Source: Bacteroidales bacterium (GTDB taxonomy: Bacteria > Bacteroidota > Bacteroidia > Bacteroidales > UBA3663). From it: DNA of 64,000 nt. The notes beneath the pieces are model-generated. The model was not told the origin of the DNA. It searched no databases and was given only the letters and a program-made list of their open reading frames with translations. Each line of letters opens with the position of its first letter. Position 1 is the stretch's first letter. Of this stretch, positions 35,961-44,076 are shown piece by piece. The stretch is from assembly GCA_017548545.1 (NCBI GenBank), contig JAFYZW010000051.1:1-64000 (forward strand), given 5' to 3'. Both the position numbers and the translations under genes were made by a program.

Positions 35961-36302
35961 ATGAGATATTTTGGTAATTTATTTTGGGGCGCTCTTCTAC
36001 TGATGCTCGGCATCATCGCCCTCCTCTGGGCTACCGACGTGCTCAACAGTCTTGCATTCCTCAAGACCTGGTGGCCTATGTTTATCATCATCCCGTGTGC
36101 AATCCGCCTGATGTTCGCTCCCGACAAATTGATGTCGCTGCTCGGCATCGGCATTGGTGTGGTTCTGCAGCTCTACCGTTGCGGTCTCATCGAAGACTTC
36201 AAGACCACCGCAGCCATCACTGGCGCAGTGGCTCTCATCATGATTGCCCTGCAGGTTCTGACCCGTGGAGGTCGTATGCCAAGAGGCGGACACCACAGAT
36301 AA
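35961..36302 (+). CDS. Small integral membrane protein (LiaI/DUF5668-like)
   Basis: The 113-residue protein has four hydrophobic segments with the pattern GALLLMLGIIALLW, WWPMFIIIPCAIRLM, LLGIGIGVVLQL and TGAVALIMIALQVL and a basic tail ending PRGGHHR. The first pair resembles the short LiaI/LiaF-type transmembrane module. Envelope-stress related roles are known for some relatives, but none can be claimed here. It is a single-gene unit with a consensus promoter. Confidence 0.65.
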   Translation: MRYFGNLFWGALLLMLGIIALLWATDVLNSLAFLKTWWPMFIIIPCAIRLMFAPDKLMSLLGIGIGVVLQLYRCGLIEDFKTTAAITGAVALIMIALQVLTRGGRMPRGGHHR

Positions 36303-36384
36303 AAAACGAAGAGCGGCTGGCTTCACAGCCCGCCGTCCTCAAACACACATGAATAGCTAAAATATTTTATAAACACACACTATC

Positions 36385-36450
36385 TTATAACCAAACTTTA
36401 TATCCAATTTTCACATATAAGATTCTTTTCAGATCCGATGGTTTAATCAT
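36385..36450 (-). CDS. Possible 21-residue small protein
   Basis: A consensus minus-strand promoter at 36510-36480 is followed, after a leader of about 22 nt, by an ATG (36450-36448) and a 21-codon frame (MIKPSDLKRI...VWL, TAA at 36387-36385). The composition (Lys-rich with spaced aromatic residues) is not random-looking, but no homolog can be checked. Alternatively the transcript is a small RNA, since a GATCCG/CGGATC hairpin covers the start codon. Confidence 0.35.
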   Translation of the reverse strand: MIKPSDLKRILYVKIGYKVWL

Positions 36451-36466
36451 TCCGGATCTTTTTTGT
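36431..36466 (+). terminator. Hairpin with T-run (plus strand)
   Basis: AGATCCG...CGGATCT arms (36431-36437, 36453-36459) are followed by TTTTTT. It could end the transcript of the membrane protein gene at 35961, or be a structure in the opposite small transcript. Confidence 0.55.
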
Positions 36467-36479
36467 CTTTTTGACGATG

Positions 36480-36510
36480 CAAAGATAGATACTTTTTTTG
36501 AAACGACAAA
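36480..36510 (-). promoter_or_regulatory. Minus-strand promoter upstream of the possible small protein
   Basis: TTTG (36510-36507), a 19-bp spacer and TATCTTTG (36487-36480), read on the minus strand. The -7 box continues CATCGTC, close to the CATCGTG of the two small-RNA-like elements. The neighbouring bases 36511-36740 are AT-rich and hold nothing I can support. Confidence 0.55.
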
Positions 36511-36740
36511 GGCATTATATAGAAAAAGCACAAAAAAAAACATTCGTTGGCCGTATTTGTAACAAAAAGGATATCTATGCATGTCGATTTTTGTGATAAT
36601 TTGTACGATTTTCCTCCTTTTTTGATTATCTTTTCAATTTTCACACTGTTTTTTATCCATATTAATCTTCTTCATAGGCGATATTTGATAGGAAAATATC
36701 CAATACAATCCCCTTTTTGACCATTTTTTTCGGAAGATTA

Positions 36741-36772
36741 TTTGGTAATCTCAGAAAAGAATACTATCTTTG
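36741..36772 (+). promoter_or_regulatory. Promoter of aat
   Basis: TTTG (36741-36744), 20 bp and TATCTTTG (36765-36772); the leader to the ATG is about 25 nt. Confidence 0.8.
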
Positions 36773-36802
36773 TACCCTCAGAAAAACTGAAAAAAACTAT
36801 AT

Positions 36803-37555
36803 ATGATATATCTACTCGATTCGACAATAGGCTTCCCCGATCCGAGGGATGGCGAACCCGACGGCTTGTTTGCCGTAGGCGGCGATCTGAGCACTGAACG
36901 ACTCTTGCTTGCCTACAGCTGGGGTATCTTCCCTTGGTACGCCTTCCGTGCCGAAGACACCTGCCAAGAACTCATCGACCCCGATACGGGTAAACCCTAT
37001 ATCCAATGGTGGTGTCCGATGCAACGCTTCGTCATCTTCCCCGACGAGATACACATCTCCCACTCCATGCGTCAGGAACTCAATAAGGTCAGGCGTGGAG
37101 AACTGCGCGTCACTGTGAATGCTGCGTTTGAACAGGTCATCGACCAATGCGGCACACTGCGCGAGGAAGGCATAGGAGCCTGGCTCGGCCCTGAGATGAA
37201 GGAAGCCTACATCCGTCTGCATAATCAAGGATTTGCCTCAAGTGTCGAGGTGTGGAAGGACGATACGCTCGTGGGTGGTCTCTACGGTGTCACCTTGGGC
37301 AGCGGCTTTTTTGGCGAAAGCATGTTCTCGCTGATTCCAAGCGCATCGAAGATTGCCCTCATCATGCTTGCCCGCCTGATGAAGCAGCTTGGCAATTCGC
37401 TTATCGATTGTCAGTTCGAGACTCCTCATCTCAAGCGTATGGGGGGACGATATATCGACTATGACGAATATCTGAAACTCATCCGTCAGTCCAAAAAAGA
37501 AAAACAATCTTCAGAATATGACTCCACTTCCTCCACACGAACAGACACTCCTTGA
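36803..37555 (+). CDS. aat: Leucyl/phenylalanyl-tRNA-protein transferase
   Basis: The 250-residue enzyme adds Leu or Phe to proteins with N-terminal Lys or Arg, tagging them for ClpAP through ClpS. Family blocks are GLFAVGGDLS, YSWGIFPWY, WWCPMQRFVIFP, SVEVWKDDTLVGGLYGV and IDCQFETPHLKRMGGRYI. The last 15 or so residues are a Ser/Thr-rich extension that overlaps the next gene by 38 bp. clpA and clpS are not in the window. Confidence 0.93.
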   Translation: MIYLLDSTIGFPDPRDGEPDGLFAVGGDLSTERLLLAYSWGIFPWYAFRAEDTCQELIDPDTGKPYIQWWCPMQRFVIFPDEIHISHSMRQELNKVRRGELRVTVNAAFEQVIDQCGTLREEGIGAWLGPEMKEAYIRLHNQGFASSVEVWKDDTLVGGLYGVTLGSGFFGESMFSLIPSASKIALIMLARLMKQLGNSLIDCQFETPHLKRMGGRYIDYDEYLKLIRQSKKEKQSSEYDSTSSTRTDTP

Positions 37556-37913
37556 CTTGGCGCATCAGGTGCTGGCCGAAAGCCGACAACTGATGCTACC
37601 CCATCACCAGAACAGCATCGGTCCCCGCCTTGAAACCTTTGACGAGATGCAGATTCATGATGTTAACGCAACGGGGATCAATCGGGGAAGATTCCGAACC
37701 CATATCTTCCTTCTGACACGTCAGGGACAGCATCCTGTCCTTACTCGACAGCAGACCTTCGAGGATGTGGTTATCATCAATCTATCGAACCAACCTGAGG
37801 ACCTCACGACGATACGCCGCTTTCTGCTCACCACCGAACAGGACCGCACCTGGCATCATGCCCCATGGATTGTCATCAACATGCTCAAGAAAAAATTCCC
37901 ACGCAATGAATGA
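37518..37913 (+). CDS. Conserved-looking protein of unknown function
   Basis: The 131-residue soluble protein overlaps aat by 38 bp at its start and fur by 8 bp at its end, so the three are co-transcribed. No signal peptide or transmembrane segment is visible. It has a helical N-terminus, a central strand-rich part (HIFLLTRQGQHPVLTRQQTFEDVVIINLS) noted only for its pattern, and a C-terminal WIVINMLKKKF. I do not recognise the family. The spacing and codon use support a real gene. Confidence 0.6.
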   Translation: MTPLPPHEQTLLDLAHQVLAESRQLMLPHHQNSIGPRLETFDEMQIHDVNATGINRGRFRTHIFLLTRQGQHPVLTRQQTFEDVVIINLSNQPEDLTTIRRFLLTTEQDRTWHHAPWIVINMLKKKFPRNE

Positions 37914-38397
37914 AGATATAGCCCAACATCTGCAGAATCATGACGTACGACCCACTGCCGTGCGTATCATGATCTGGAAGACCATCAAGACCTTCGACTA
38001 CGCTTTTCCCATGGCCGACCTCGAAGGACTGCTGCCAACCGTCGATCGCAGCACCATCTTCCGTGCCCTTACCCTTTTCGTCGAAAACAATTTGCTCCAC
38101 ACTCTCGATGACGGTTCGGGTGAAAAGAAATACTGCATTTGCCTCGAGCATGAACATTGCGACGACGAGGGCAGGGAGTCCGAGTGCCATCATATCTGCC
38201 TAGATGATCATTGCTCCCATCATCACGAGCTATGCCAGCATGTACATCTCACATGCTCGGTTTGTGGCAAAACCTATTGTCTCAAAAACGAAAGAATCCC
38301 CGAGGTACATGTACCCGAGGGATTCAAAGTAGAGTCCATTCAATACATTATTCATGGAGTGTGCCCTAAGTGCGGACATTACCATCCCAAATCATAA
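37906..38397 (+). CDS. Fur-family metalloregulator with His/Cys-rich insert
   Basis: The 163-residue protein has a winged-helix N-terminus (recognition region VDRSTIFRALTLFVENNL) and a dimerisation domain with the structural zinc pairs C117-C120 and C153-C156. Between them and the helix lies an unusual metal-rich stretch (residues 77-114) with seven Cys and ten His. It could be a zinc- or iron-responsive Fur/Zur-type repressor. The true start is the ATG at 37906, overlapping the previous stop. It converges with the LRR gene, sharing 6 bp. Confidence 0.8.
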   Translation: MNEDIAQHLQNHDVRPTAVRIMIWKTIKTFDYAFPMADLEGLLPTVDRSTIFRALTLFVENNLLHTLDDGSGEKKYCICLEHEHCDDEGRESECHHICLDDHCSHHHELCQHVHLTCSVCGKTYCLKNERIPEVHVPEGFKVESIQYIIHGVCPKCGHYHPKS

Positions 38398-39408
38398 CAC
38401 TATCTTCCTCGACTCCTTTCCACATTTAATTATATATTGTCCGTGTGTCAACGGAATGCGGTTCTCACCACTGTGTGAAGCTGCGACGGCGATGCGCTGG
38501 CCCAAAAGGTTATAGACCAGGGCTGGGGCATCGCCGATAACGTTGAGATACAAGACATCGCCCACAACCTTCATCTCGAACGATGGAAGCATCACATCGT
38601 CTTCCACTTCCTCCAAGCCATCATAGCCTCCATCTACGATGTTGAAATTCTTCCAGACATCTGCTTCCTTGTAAGCCTCCACCTGGTCAGAGGGAACGAC
38701 AAGCGTGCAAGCCGACACATCTACCCCTTCGAAGACATCCTCAGTGATGGCAATCGGCCCGCCCTCCATCTGTAGCTTGGTCAAATTCGAGCAATATGCA
38801 AAGGTATATTCACCAATTTGATCGACCGAACCAGGGATCAAGACCTCATGCAAAGAAATGCAATAATAGAAAGCATTTTGGGCTATGCTCTTCACTCCAC
38901 GCGGCATCTCAACCTTAGCAAGGCTCGTGCAGAACGCGAAAGTACAGGCACCAACACGGCGAGTGGCTTCGGGCACACTGACCTGCTGCAAAGACCCGGC
39001 ACGATAGAATGACCAATCGCCCAAAATGGTCAACGTTGTAGGCAGATTAACCTCCACCAGGTTCGGACAATCCGAAAAAGCACCAAAACCGACACGTATC
39101 ACACCTTCGGGCAGATATACCGAAGTGAGATCTTCACAATAGACACATGCCAATGGTGTGACACCTGTCACCTGATACTGTGAACCGTTGACACCAATCT
39201 CAGCAGGCACATCGAGCGCGCCACGATAGGCATCCACGTTCAGAGAGTCGTACGACAAGTAAGTCAGTTCGGCAGTTTTCAGTTTTTCGTCGATGTGGTA
39301 ATGACGACCTCCGACTTCTGTATGTATTTCAGCAAAACACATCGAAGCAGGTATCAATGCGATACCTGCCACGATGAGTTTATGTCGAATATCTCGGACA
39401 ATCGTCAT
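38392..39408 (-). CDS. Secreted leucine-rich repeat protein (BspA-like)
   Basis: From the ATG at 39408 the protein has a signal peptide (cleavage near CFAE) and four to five LRR_5 repeats (pattern FxxCxxLxxVxLPxxVxxIG). The C-terminus contains LVYNLLGQRIA and GQYIIKCG, resembling a type IX sorting tail. BspA-like LRR proteins act in surface adhesion in oral and gut Bacteroidetes and Treponema. The ORF continues upstream to 39489, but that part overlaps purL and lacks a signal peptide. It starts 31 bp after purL and may be read through from it. Confidence 0.78.
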   Translation of the reverse strand: MTIVRDIRHKLIVAGIALIPASMCFAEIHTEVGGRHYHIDEKLKTAELTYLSYDSLNVDAYRGALDVPAEIGVNGSQYQVTGVTPLACVYCEDLTSVYLPEGVIRVGFGAFSDCPNLVEVNLPTTLTILGDWSFYRAGSLQQVSVPEATRRVGACTFAFCTSLAKVEMPRGVKSIAQNAFYYCISLHEVLIPGSVDQIGEYTFAYCSNLTKLQMEGGPIAITEDVFEGVDVSACTLVVPSDQVEAYKEADVWKNFNIVDGGYDGLEEVEDDVMLPSFEMKVVGDVLYLNVIGDAPALVYNLLGQRIAVAASHSGENRIPLTHGQYIIKCGKESRKIVL

Positions 39409-39439
39409 AATATCTCGAAGGATAATAGAATCGGAACCT

Positions 39440-42400
39440 TTATTTCCTGTTTGCCTCCACCCACTTGCGTGCATTGACGAAAATCTCAATCCAAGGAGTC
39501 ACCTCGTCCTGCTTGTGATCATGCGGATAGTATCCGCACTGCCATGGGAACATAGCGCGCTCAGGATGCGGCATCATGGCAAGGTGACGGCCATCGGCCG
39601 AGCAGATACCAGCCAGTCCTTCAGGAGATCCATTCGGATTAGCGGGATAAGCATTGTATCCGAACTTGGCGACCACATTGTAGTCAGCTACCGTCTTGCC
39701 CTCAGGCAGACCGAACTTGCCTTCACCATGGGCGGTCCAAATGCCGATACGAGCACCGCTCAGCGAACCCATCATTACGCTGTTGTTTCTGGGGATACGT
39801 ACATTGATGAAGTTCGACTCGAACTTGTGGCTATCGTTATGGAGCATGTGGACACGATTTGGATTCTGGGCAGCAGCCACAAGGTCGGGATGTTGAGCAT
39901 CGAGGTTCGAGCCAACGAGGCCAAGTTCTACCATCAGCTGGCAACCGTTGCAAATGCCGAGACTCAACGTGTCGGGACGTGCATAGAAATCCTGCAGTGC
40001 CTTACGTGCCTTCTCGTTGTAGAGGAAGCCGGCTGCCCAACCCTTGGCAGAGCCCAGTACGTCGGAATTCGAGAAACCGCCACAGAAAACGATGAGATTC
40101 ACGTCAGTCAGGTCCTCACGACCCGTGATGAGGTCGGTGAGATGAACGTCCTTTACGTCAAAGCCTGCCAAGTACATCGAGTAGGCCATTTCGCGCTCCG
40201 AGTTGACACCCTTCTCGCGCAAGATAGCAGCCTTGATGCCCGTCTTGTTACGACGGTCGGCGCTGATGCCGTATTGTGCCAGTCGTCCCGTGAAGCCCTT
40301 GGGCCAAAGATAATAGAGCGGCTGATGCTTGTAGTTTTCGAAGCGTTCATCGGCCTTCTTCTCTCCGCTCTGCTTGCGATCCAGTAGGTGCGACGACTCG
40401 TACCACACGTCACGCAAGGCATCGATGTCGAAGGTCTCCACATAGTCTCCCTTGCGAACACTAACGGTGCGCTCGTCGCAAGGATAGCCGATCTTGGCAA
40501 CAGCTACACCAGCCTTCTCCATCAGTTTCTCGAAAGCCTTGACATCCTTCACTTGCACTACCACACCAGGATTCTCGGCAAATAGTATCTTCACAAGATC
40601 CTCCTCAGCAAGACCTGTGAGGTTGATTCGCAGACCACCCTCAGTATTTGCAAATGTCATCTCGAGCAGTGTGGTGATCAAGCCACCAGCGCTGATGTCA
40701 TGTCCTGCCAGGATAAGGTTCTCGTTGATGGCCTTCTGTATGGCATCAAATGCATCGGCGAAATATTCGGAACTCTCAACTGTCGGCACGCTCTCACCTA
40801 CGCGATTGAGGGTCTGTGCCAAGGCAGAACCACCAAGACGATGTTCACAGAACGAGAAGTCCACATAATAGAGCGATGTCGAACGATCGAGCCGAACCAC
40901 AGGACTAACCACCTTGCGTACGTCGGGCACCTCACCGCCACCACTGATGATTACACAACCAGGGCTGATGACCTTCTCGCTTGTGCCATCGGGCTTATTA
41001 TATTGCTGAGTCATCGACAAAGAATCCTTACCCGTCGGGATATTCACTCCCAGTTCGATAGCAAAGTCCGAACATGCCTGCACGGCGGCATAAAGACGTG
41101 CATCCTCACCGGCATTGCGGCAAGGCCACATCCAGTTGGCAGAAAGGGAAACACCCGAGATACCACCCTCGATGGGAGCAAAGACGATGTTGGTGAGAGC
41201 TTCGGCCACAGCCATCACCGAACCCGAAGGAGCATCGACGAGTGCCACAGCAGGAGCATGACCGATAGAAGTGGCGATGCCGGCTTTGCCACGATAGTCG
41301 AGAGCCACCACGCCGCAATCGGAGAGCGGCAACTGTAGTACTCCTTGGCACTGCTGGCGGGCCACCTTGCCAGTCACCGAACGATCGACCTTGTTGGTCA
41401 GCCAGTCCTTGCAGGCCACCGACTCCAGACGAAGCACATCCCTGATATAGTCCTGTATCTTCGAAACTTCTGTCTCGACAGGTGCGAAGTGATGCTCCAC
41501 GGTCGTGTCGCGCATGATGGTCTTCGGTGCATGGCCGAACATGTCGGCAAGGGCCAAGTCAATAGGCTTAACGCCATCGGCCTGCACGAAGGTGAAACGC
41601 ATGTCGTTGGTAGCCTCACCAATCACATAGAACGGCGAACGTTCGCGCTCGGCAATCTTGCGGCAGAAGTCGATCGACTCACTCTTGACGAGGAAGCCCA
41701 TGCGTTCCTGCGACTCGTTGCCGGCAATCTCCTTGGCGCTCAATGTGGGGTCACCCACAGGAAGTTTATCCATCCAGATCACGCCTCCAGTAGTGTCGAT
41801 AAGCTCCGAGAGGCAATTGATGTGTCCACCTGCTCCATGATCATGAATCGACACGATGGGGTTGTAGTCGCTCTCGCCCAAGGCACGCACTACATTGTAG
41901 GCACGTTTCTGCATCTCGGGGTTGGCACGCTGCACGGCATTGAGCTCGATGCCCGACGCATATTTGCCCGTGTTGACCGAAGAGACGGCACCACCACCCA
42001 TACCGATACGATAGTTGTCACCACCGATAAGGATGACTTTCTCGCCAGCCTCAGGCGTTCCCTTTAGGGCATCGCGCATCTTTCCATAGCCGACGCCACC
42101 AGCCAACATGATGACTTTATCGTAGCCATATTCCTGCTGCTCGCCGGGATTGGGGTCCTGATGCTCGAAGGTAAGCAACGAACCGCAGATCAATGGCTGT
42201 CCGAACTTGTTGCCGAAGTCAGAAGCGCCGTTTGATGCTTTGATGAGCACCTGCTCTGGCGTCTGATAGAGCCAAGGACGAGCCTCCAGACCGTTCTCCC
42301 ACGTCTTCTTCTCGTCGTTGCGGGGGTATGAAGTGATATAGACTGCCGTACCGGCGATGGGCATTGAAGCCTTGCCACCGCCCATGCGGTCGCGGATCTC

Positions 42401-43201
42401 ACCACCTGTGCCAGTTGCTGCACCATTGAAAGGCTCCACGGTGGTCGGGAAGTTGTGGGTCTCGGCCTTCAGCGAGATGACACTCTCAAACTCCTTCACC
42501 TCATATTCCGAAGCCGTAGTAGGGTCGGCAGGGGCAAACTGCTCAACAACGGGCCCCTTGTTGAAGGCCACATTGTCCTTATAGGCGCTCACCAGCTTGC
42601 CGGGCTGCGCCTTTGAGGTTTTCTTAATCAAGTTGAAGAGGCTCGACTCCTTCTCTTCGCCATCGATGATGAATGTGCCGCCAAAGATCTTATGACGGCA
42701 GTGCTCGGAGTTGACCTGGCTGAAGCCGAACACCTCCGAATCGGTCAGCGGACGGCCCACACGCTTTGCCACATCGTTGAGATACTCTATCTCTTCGGCG
42801 CTAAGTGCCAGGCCTTCCTGCTTGTTGTATTCCTCGAGGTTCTCGATATAAACAATGGGATCGGGCTGCTTGTTGATGGTGAAAATGGCCTGATCGAGTC
42901 CGTCATAAAGGCGGCGCAACATTGGATCATATTCCGAATCCGGACCCTTCACAGGATAATATTCCTCAATACGGGCAATGCCCTTGAGGCCCATGTTTTG
43001 GGTAATTTCTACAGCATTGGTACTCCAAGGAGTGATCATTTCACGACGTGGACCATTGAACCAGCCTGCGAGCTGCTGCTCAGGAAGAAGGACGGCGTCA
43101 CTGAAAAGCCAGCACAATCGCTGCGATTCATCGGCACTGAGCTGATGATCGACATCGACAGCCAGGATAGTGGCCGAAGGTTGCTTGAAAAAGAAAACCA
43201 T
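39440..43201 (-). CDS. purL: Phosphoribosylformylglycinamidine synthase
   Basis: The single-chain enzyme of 1253 residues makes FGAM from FGAR, ATP and glutamine. The N-terminal linker and PurM-like halves (QVNSEHCRHKIFGG, GAATGTGGEIRDR, ISAGGL) are followed by a glutaminase domain with the nucleophile in GICNGCQLM and His-Glu in MMPHPERAMFP. The ATG at 43201 gives the usual N-terminus MVFFFKQPS; five upstream codons are not conserved in type. Confidence 0.95.
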   Translation of the reverse strand: MVFFFKQPSATILAVDVDHQLSADESQRLCWLFSDAVLLPEQQLAGWFNGPRREMITPWSTNAVEITQNMGLKGIARIEEYYPVKGPDSEYDPMLRRLYDGLDQAIFTINKQPDPIVYIENLEEYNKQEGLALSAEEIEYLNDVAKRVGRPLTDSEVFGFSQVNSEHCRHKIFGGTFIIDGEEKESSLFNLIKKTSKAQPGKLVSAYKDNVAFNKGPVVEQFAPADPTTASEYEVKEFESVISLKAETHNFPTTVEPFNGAATGTGGEIRDRMGGGKASMPIAGTAVYITSYPRNDEKKTWENGLEARPWLYQTPEQVLIKASNGASDFGNKFGQPLICGSLLTFEHQDPNPGEQQEYGYDKVIMLAGGVGYGKMRDALKGTPEAGEKVILIGGDNYRIGMGGGAVSSVNTGKYASGIELNAVQRANPEMQKRAYNVVRALGESDYNPIVSIHDHGAGGHINCLSELIDTTGGVIWMDKLPVGDPTLSAKEIAGNESQERMGFLVKSESIDFCRKIAERERSPFYVIGEATNDMRFTFVQADGVKPIDLALADMFGHAPKTIMRDTTVEHHFAPVETEVSKIQDYIRDVLRLESVACKDWLTNKVDRSVTGKVARQQCQGVLQLPLSDCGVVALDYRGKAGIATSIGHAPAVALVDAPSGSVMAVAEALTNIVFAPIEGGISGVSLSANWMWPCRNAGEDARLYAAVQACSDFAIELGVNIPTGKDSLSMTQQYNKPDGTSEKVISPGCVIISGGGEVPDVRKVVSPVVRLDRSTSLYYVDFSFCEHRLGGSALAQTLNRVGESVPTVESSEYFADAFDAIQKAINENLILAGHDISAGGLITTLLEMTFANTEGGLRINLTGLAEEDLVKILFAENPGVVVQVKDVKAFEKLMEKAGVAVAKIGYPCDERTVSVRKGDYVETFDIDALRDVWYESSHLLDRKQSGEKKADERFENYKHQPLYYLWPKGFTGRLAQYGISADRRNKTGIKAAILREKGVNSEREMAYSMYLAGFDVKDVHLTDLITGREDLTDVNLIVFCGGFSNSDVLGSAKGWAAGFLYNEKARKALQDFYARPDTLSLGICNGCQLMVELGLVGSNLDAQHPDLVAAAQNPNRVHMLHNDSHKFESNFINVRIPRNNSVMMGSLSGARIGIWTAHGEGKFGLPEGKTVADYNVVAKFGYNAYPANPNGSPEGLAGICSADGRHLAMMPHPERAMFPWQCGYYPHDHKQDEVTPWIEIFVNARKWVEANRK

Positions 43202-43299
43202 ATCTATAAATAACAATTAAGAATGAACAATTAAGAATGGGTCTGCCCTCAAAAAAACGCAAAAAAAGGGGAAAAATCGCCTTTTGCGGTGCAAAAATA
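43202..43299 (-). promoter_or_regulatory. purL leader with TTAATTG repeats and -7 box
   Basis: Read on the minus strand, TATTTTTG (43299-43292) is a fair -7 box. The leader then holds two copies of CATTCTTAATTGTT (43205-43235), the TTAATTG family also found before rraA and porT. Confidence 0.5.
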
Positions 43300-43343
43300 C
43301 AAAAAAAAAATGATATAAATGCGTAAGATTCAAAAAAAGTCTC

Positions 43344-43351
43344 TATCTTTG
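43344..43351 (+). promoter_or_regulatory. Promoter -7 box of the LysE-type gene
   Basis: TATCTTTG lies 32 bp before the ATG at 43383. A -33 box is not clear. Confidence 0.6.
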
Positions 43352-43382
43352 CACAAAAATAAGCCTAAACACCCCCTTTTTG

Positions 43383-44063
43383 ATGTTCGAGACAACCATA
43401 TTCACCATCGTGTGGGGCTTCGCTATTGGAGTTCTGGTGTCGGCCCCTATGGGCCCGACAGGTATTCTCGTCATCCAGCGCACACTCAACAAGGGCCGAC
43501 TCCCTGGTCTCCTCACAGGTCTGGGGGCTTCGCTATCCGATTTCTTCTACGCTGTCATCACGGTCTTCTTCCTGGGCTTGGTTGTCGATTGGCTCGAAGA
43601 GTATGAATCAACCCTGCAGTTTGTTGGCTCCTTGGCCATTGCTGCTTACGCCGCTTATCTCTGGAGATCAAATCCCGCCTCATCATTGCAGAACAAGGAC
43701 ACCTCGACCGATGGCATGTCACCTCGACTGAAGGCCTCAGGTATCCTGAAGAATTTTTTCTCAGGCTTTGGCATTACGGTGAGCAATCCGTTCATCATCT
43801 TTTTCTTCATTGCTCTATTTGCACGCACCAACTTCCTTTTTGCCGCATCTACCAAGAACTGGTGGCTTTATATCGTGGGGTTTGTCAGCCTTATCACTGG
43901 AGCTGTGGGATGGTGGTTCCTCATCACCTGGGTGGTCAACAAGGTACGCAACAACTTCGGCGTACGCACACTTCGAAACATCAATCATGGTATCGCTATC
44001 ATCATGTTCGGCATTGCCCTCTTTGGCTTTGGCAACGGCATTTATTACCTTTTCGTCTCCTAA
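43383..44063 (+). CDS. LysE-family exporter
   Basis: The 226-residue membrane protein has six predicted transmembrane segments and the LysE/RhtB hallmark near the N-terminus (SAPMGPTGILVIQRTLNKGR), plus a second helix group after a polar loop (SNPFIIFFFIALFAR). Family members export amino acids or related small molecules; the substrate is unknown. The ATG at 43383 is preferred to the TTG one codon earlier. Confidence 0.82.
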   Translation: MFETTIFTIVWGFAIGVLVSAPMGPTGILVIQRTLNKGRLPGLLTGLGASLSDFFYAVITVFFLGLVVDWLEEYESTLQFVGSLAIAAYAAYLWRSNPASSLQNKDTSTDGMSPRLKASGILKNFFSGFGITVSNPFIIFFFIALFARTNFLFAASTKNWWLYIVGFVSLITGAVGWWFLITWVVNKVRNNFGVRTLRNINHGIAIIMFGIALFGFGNGIYYLFVS

Positions 44064-44076
44064 TCGCCTCAATTAA

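Noticed and set aside
36447..36644. Minus-strand frame of 65 codons upstream of the possible small protein
   Set aside because: It covers the promoter region and is Lys/Phe-rich as expected from AT-rich DNA.
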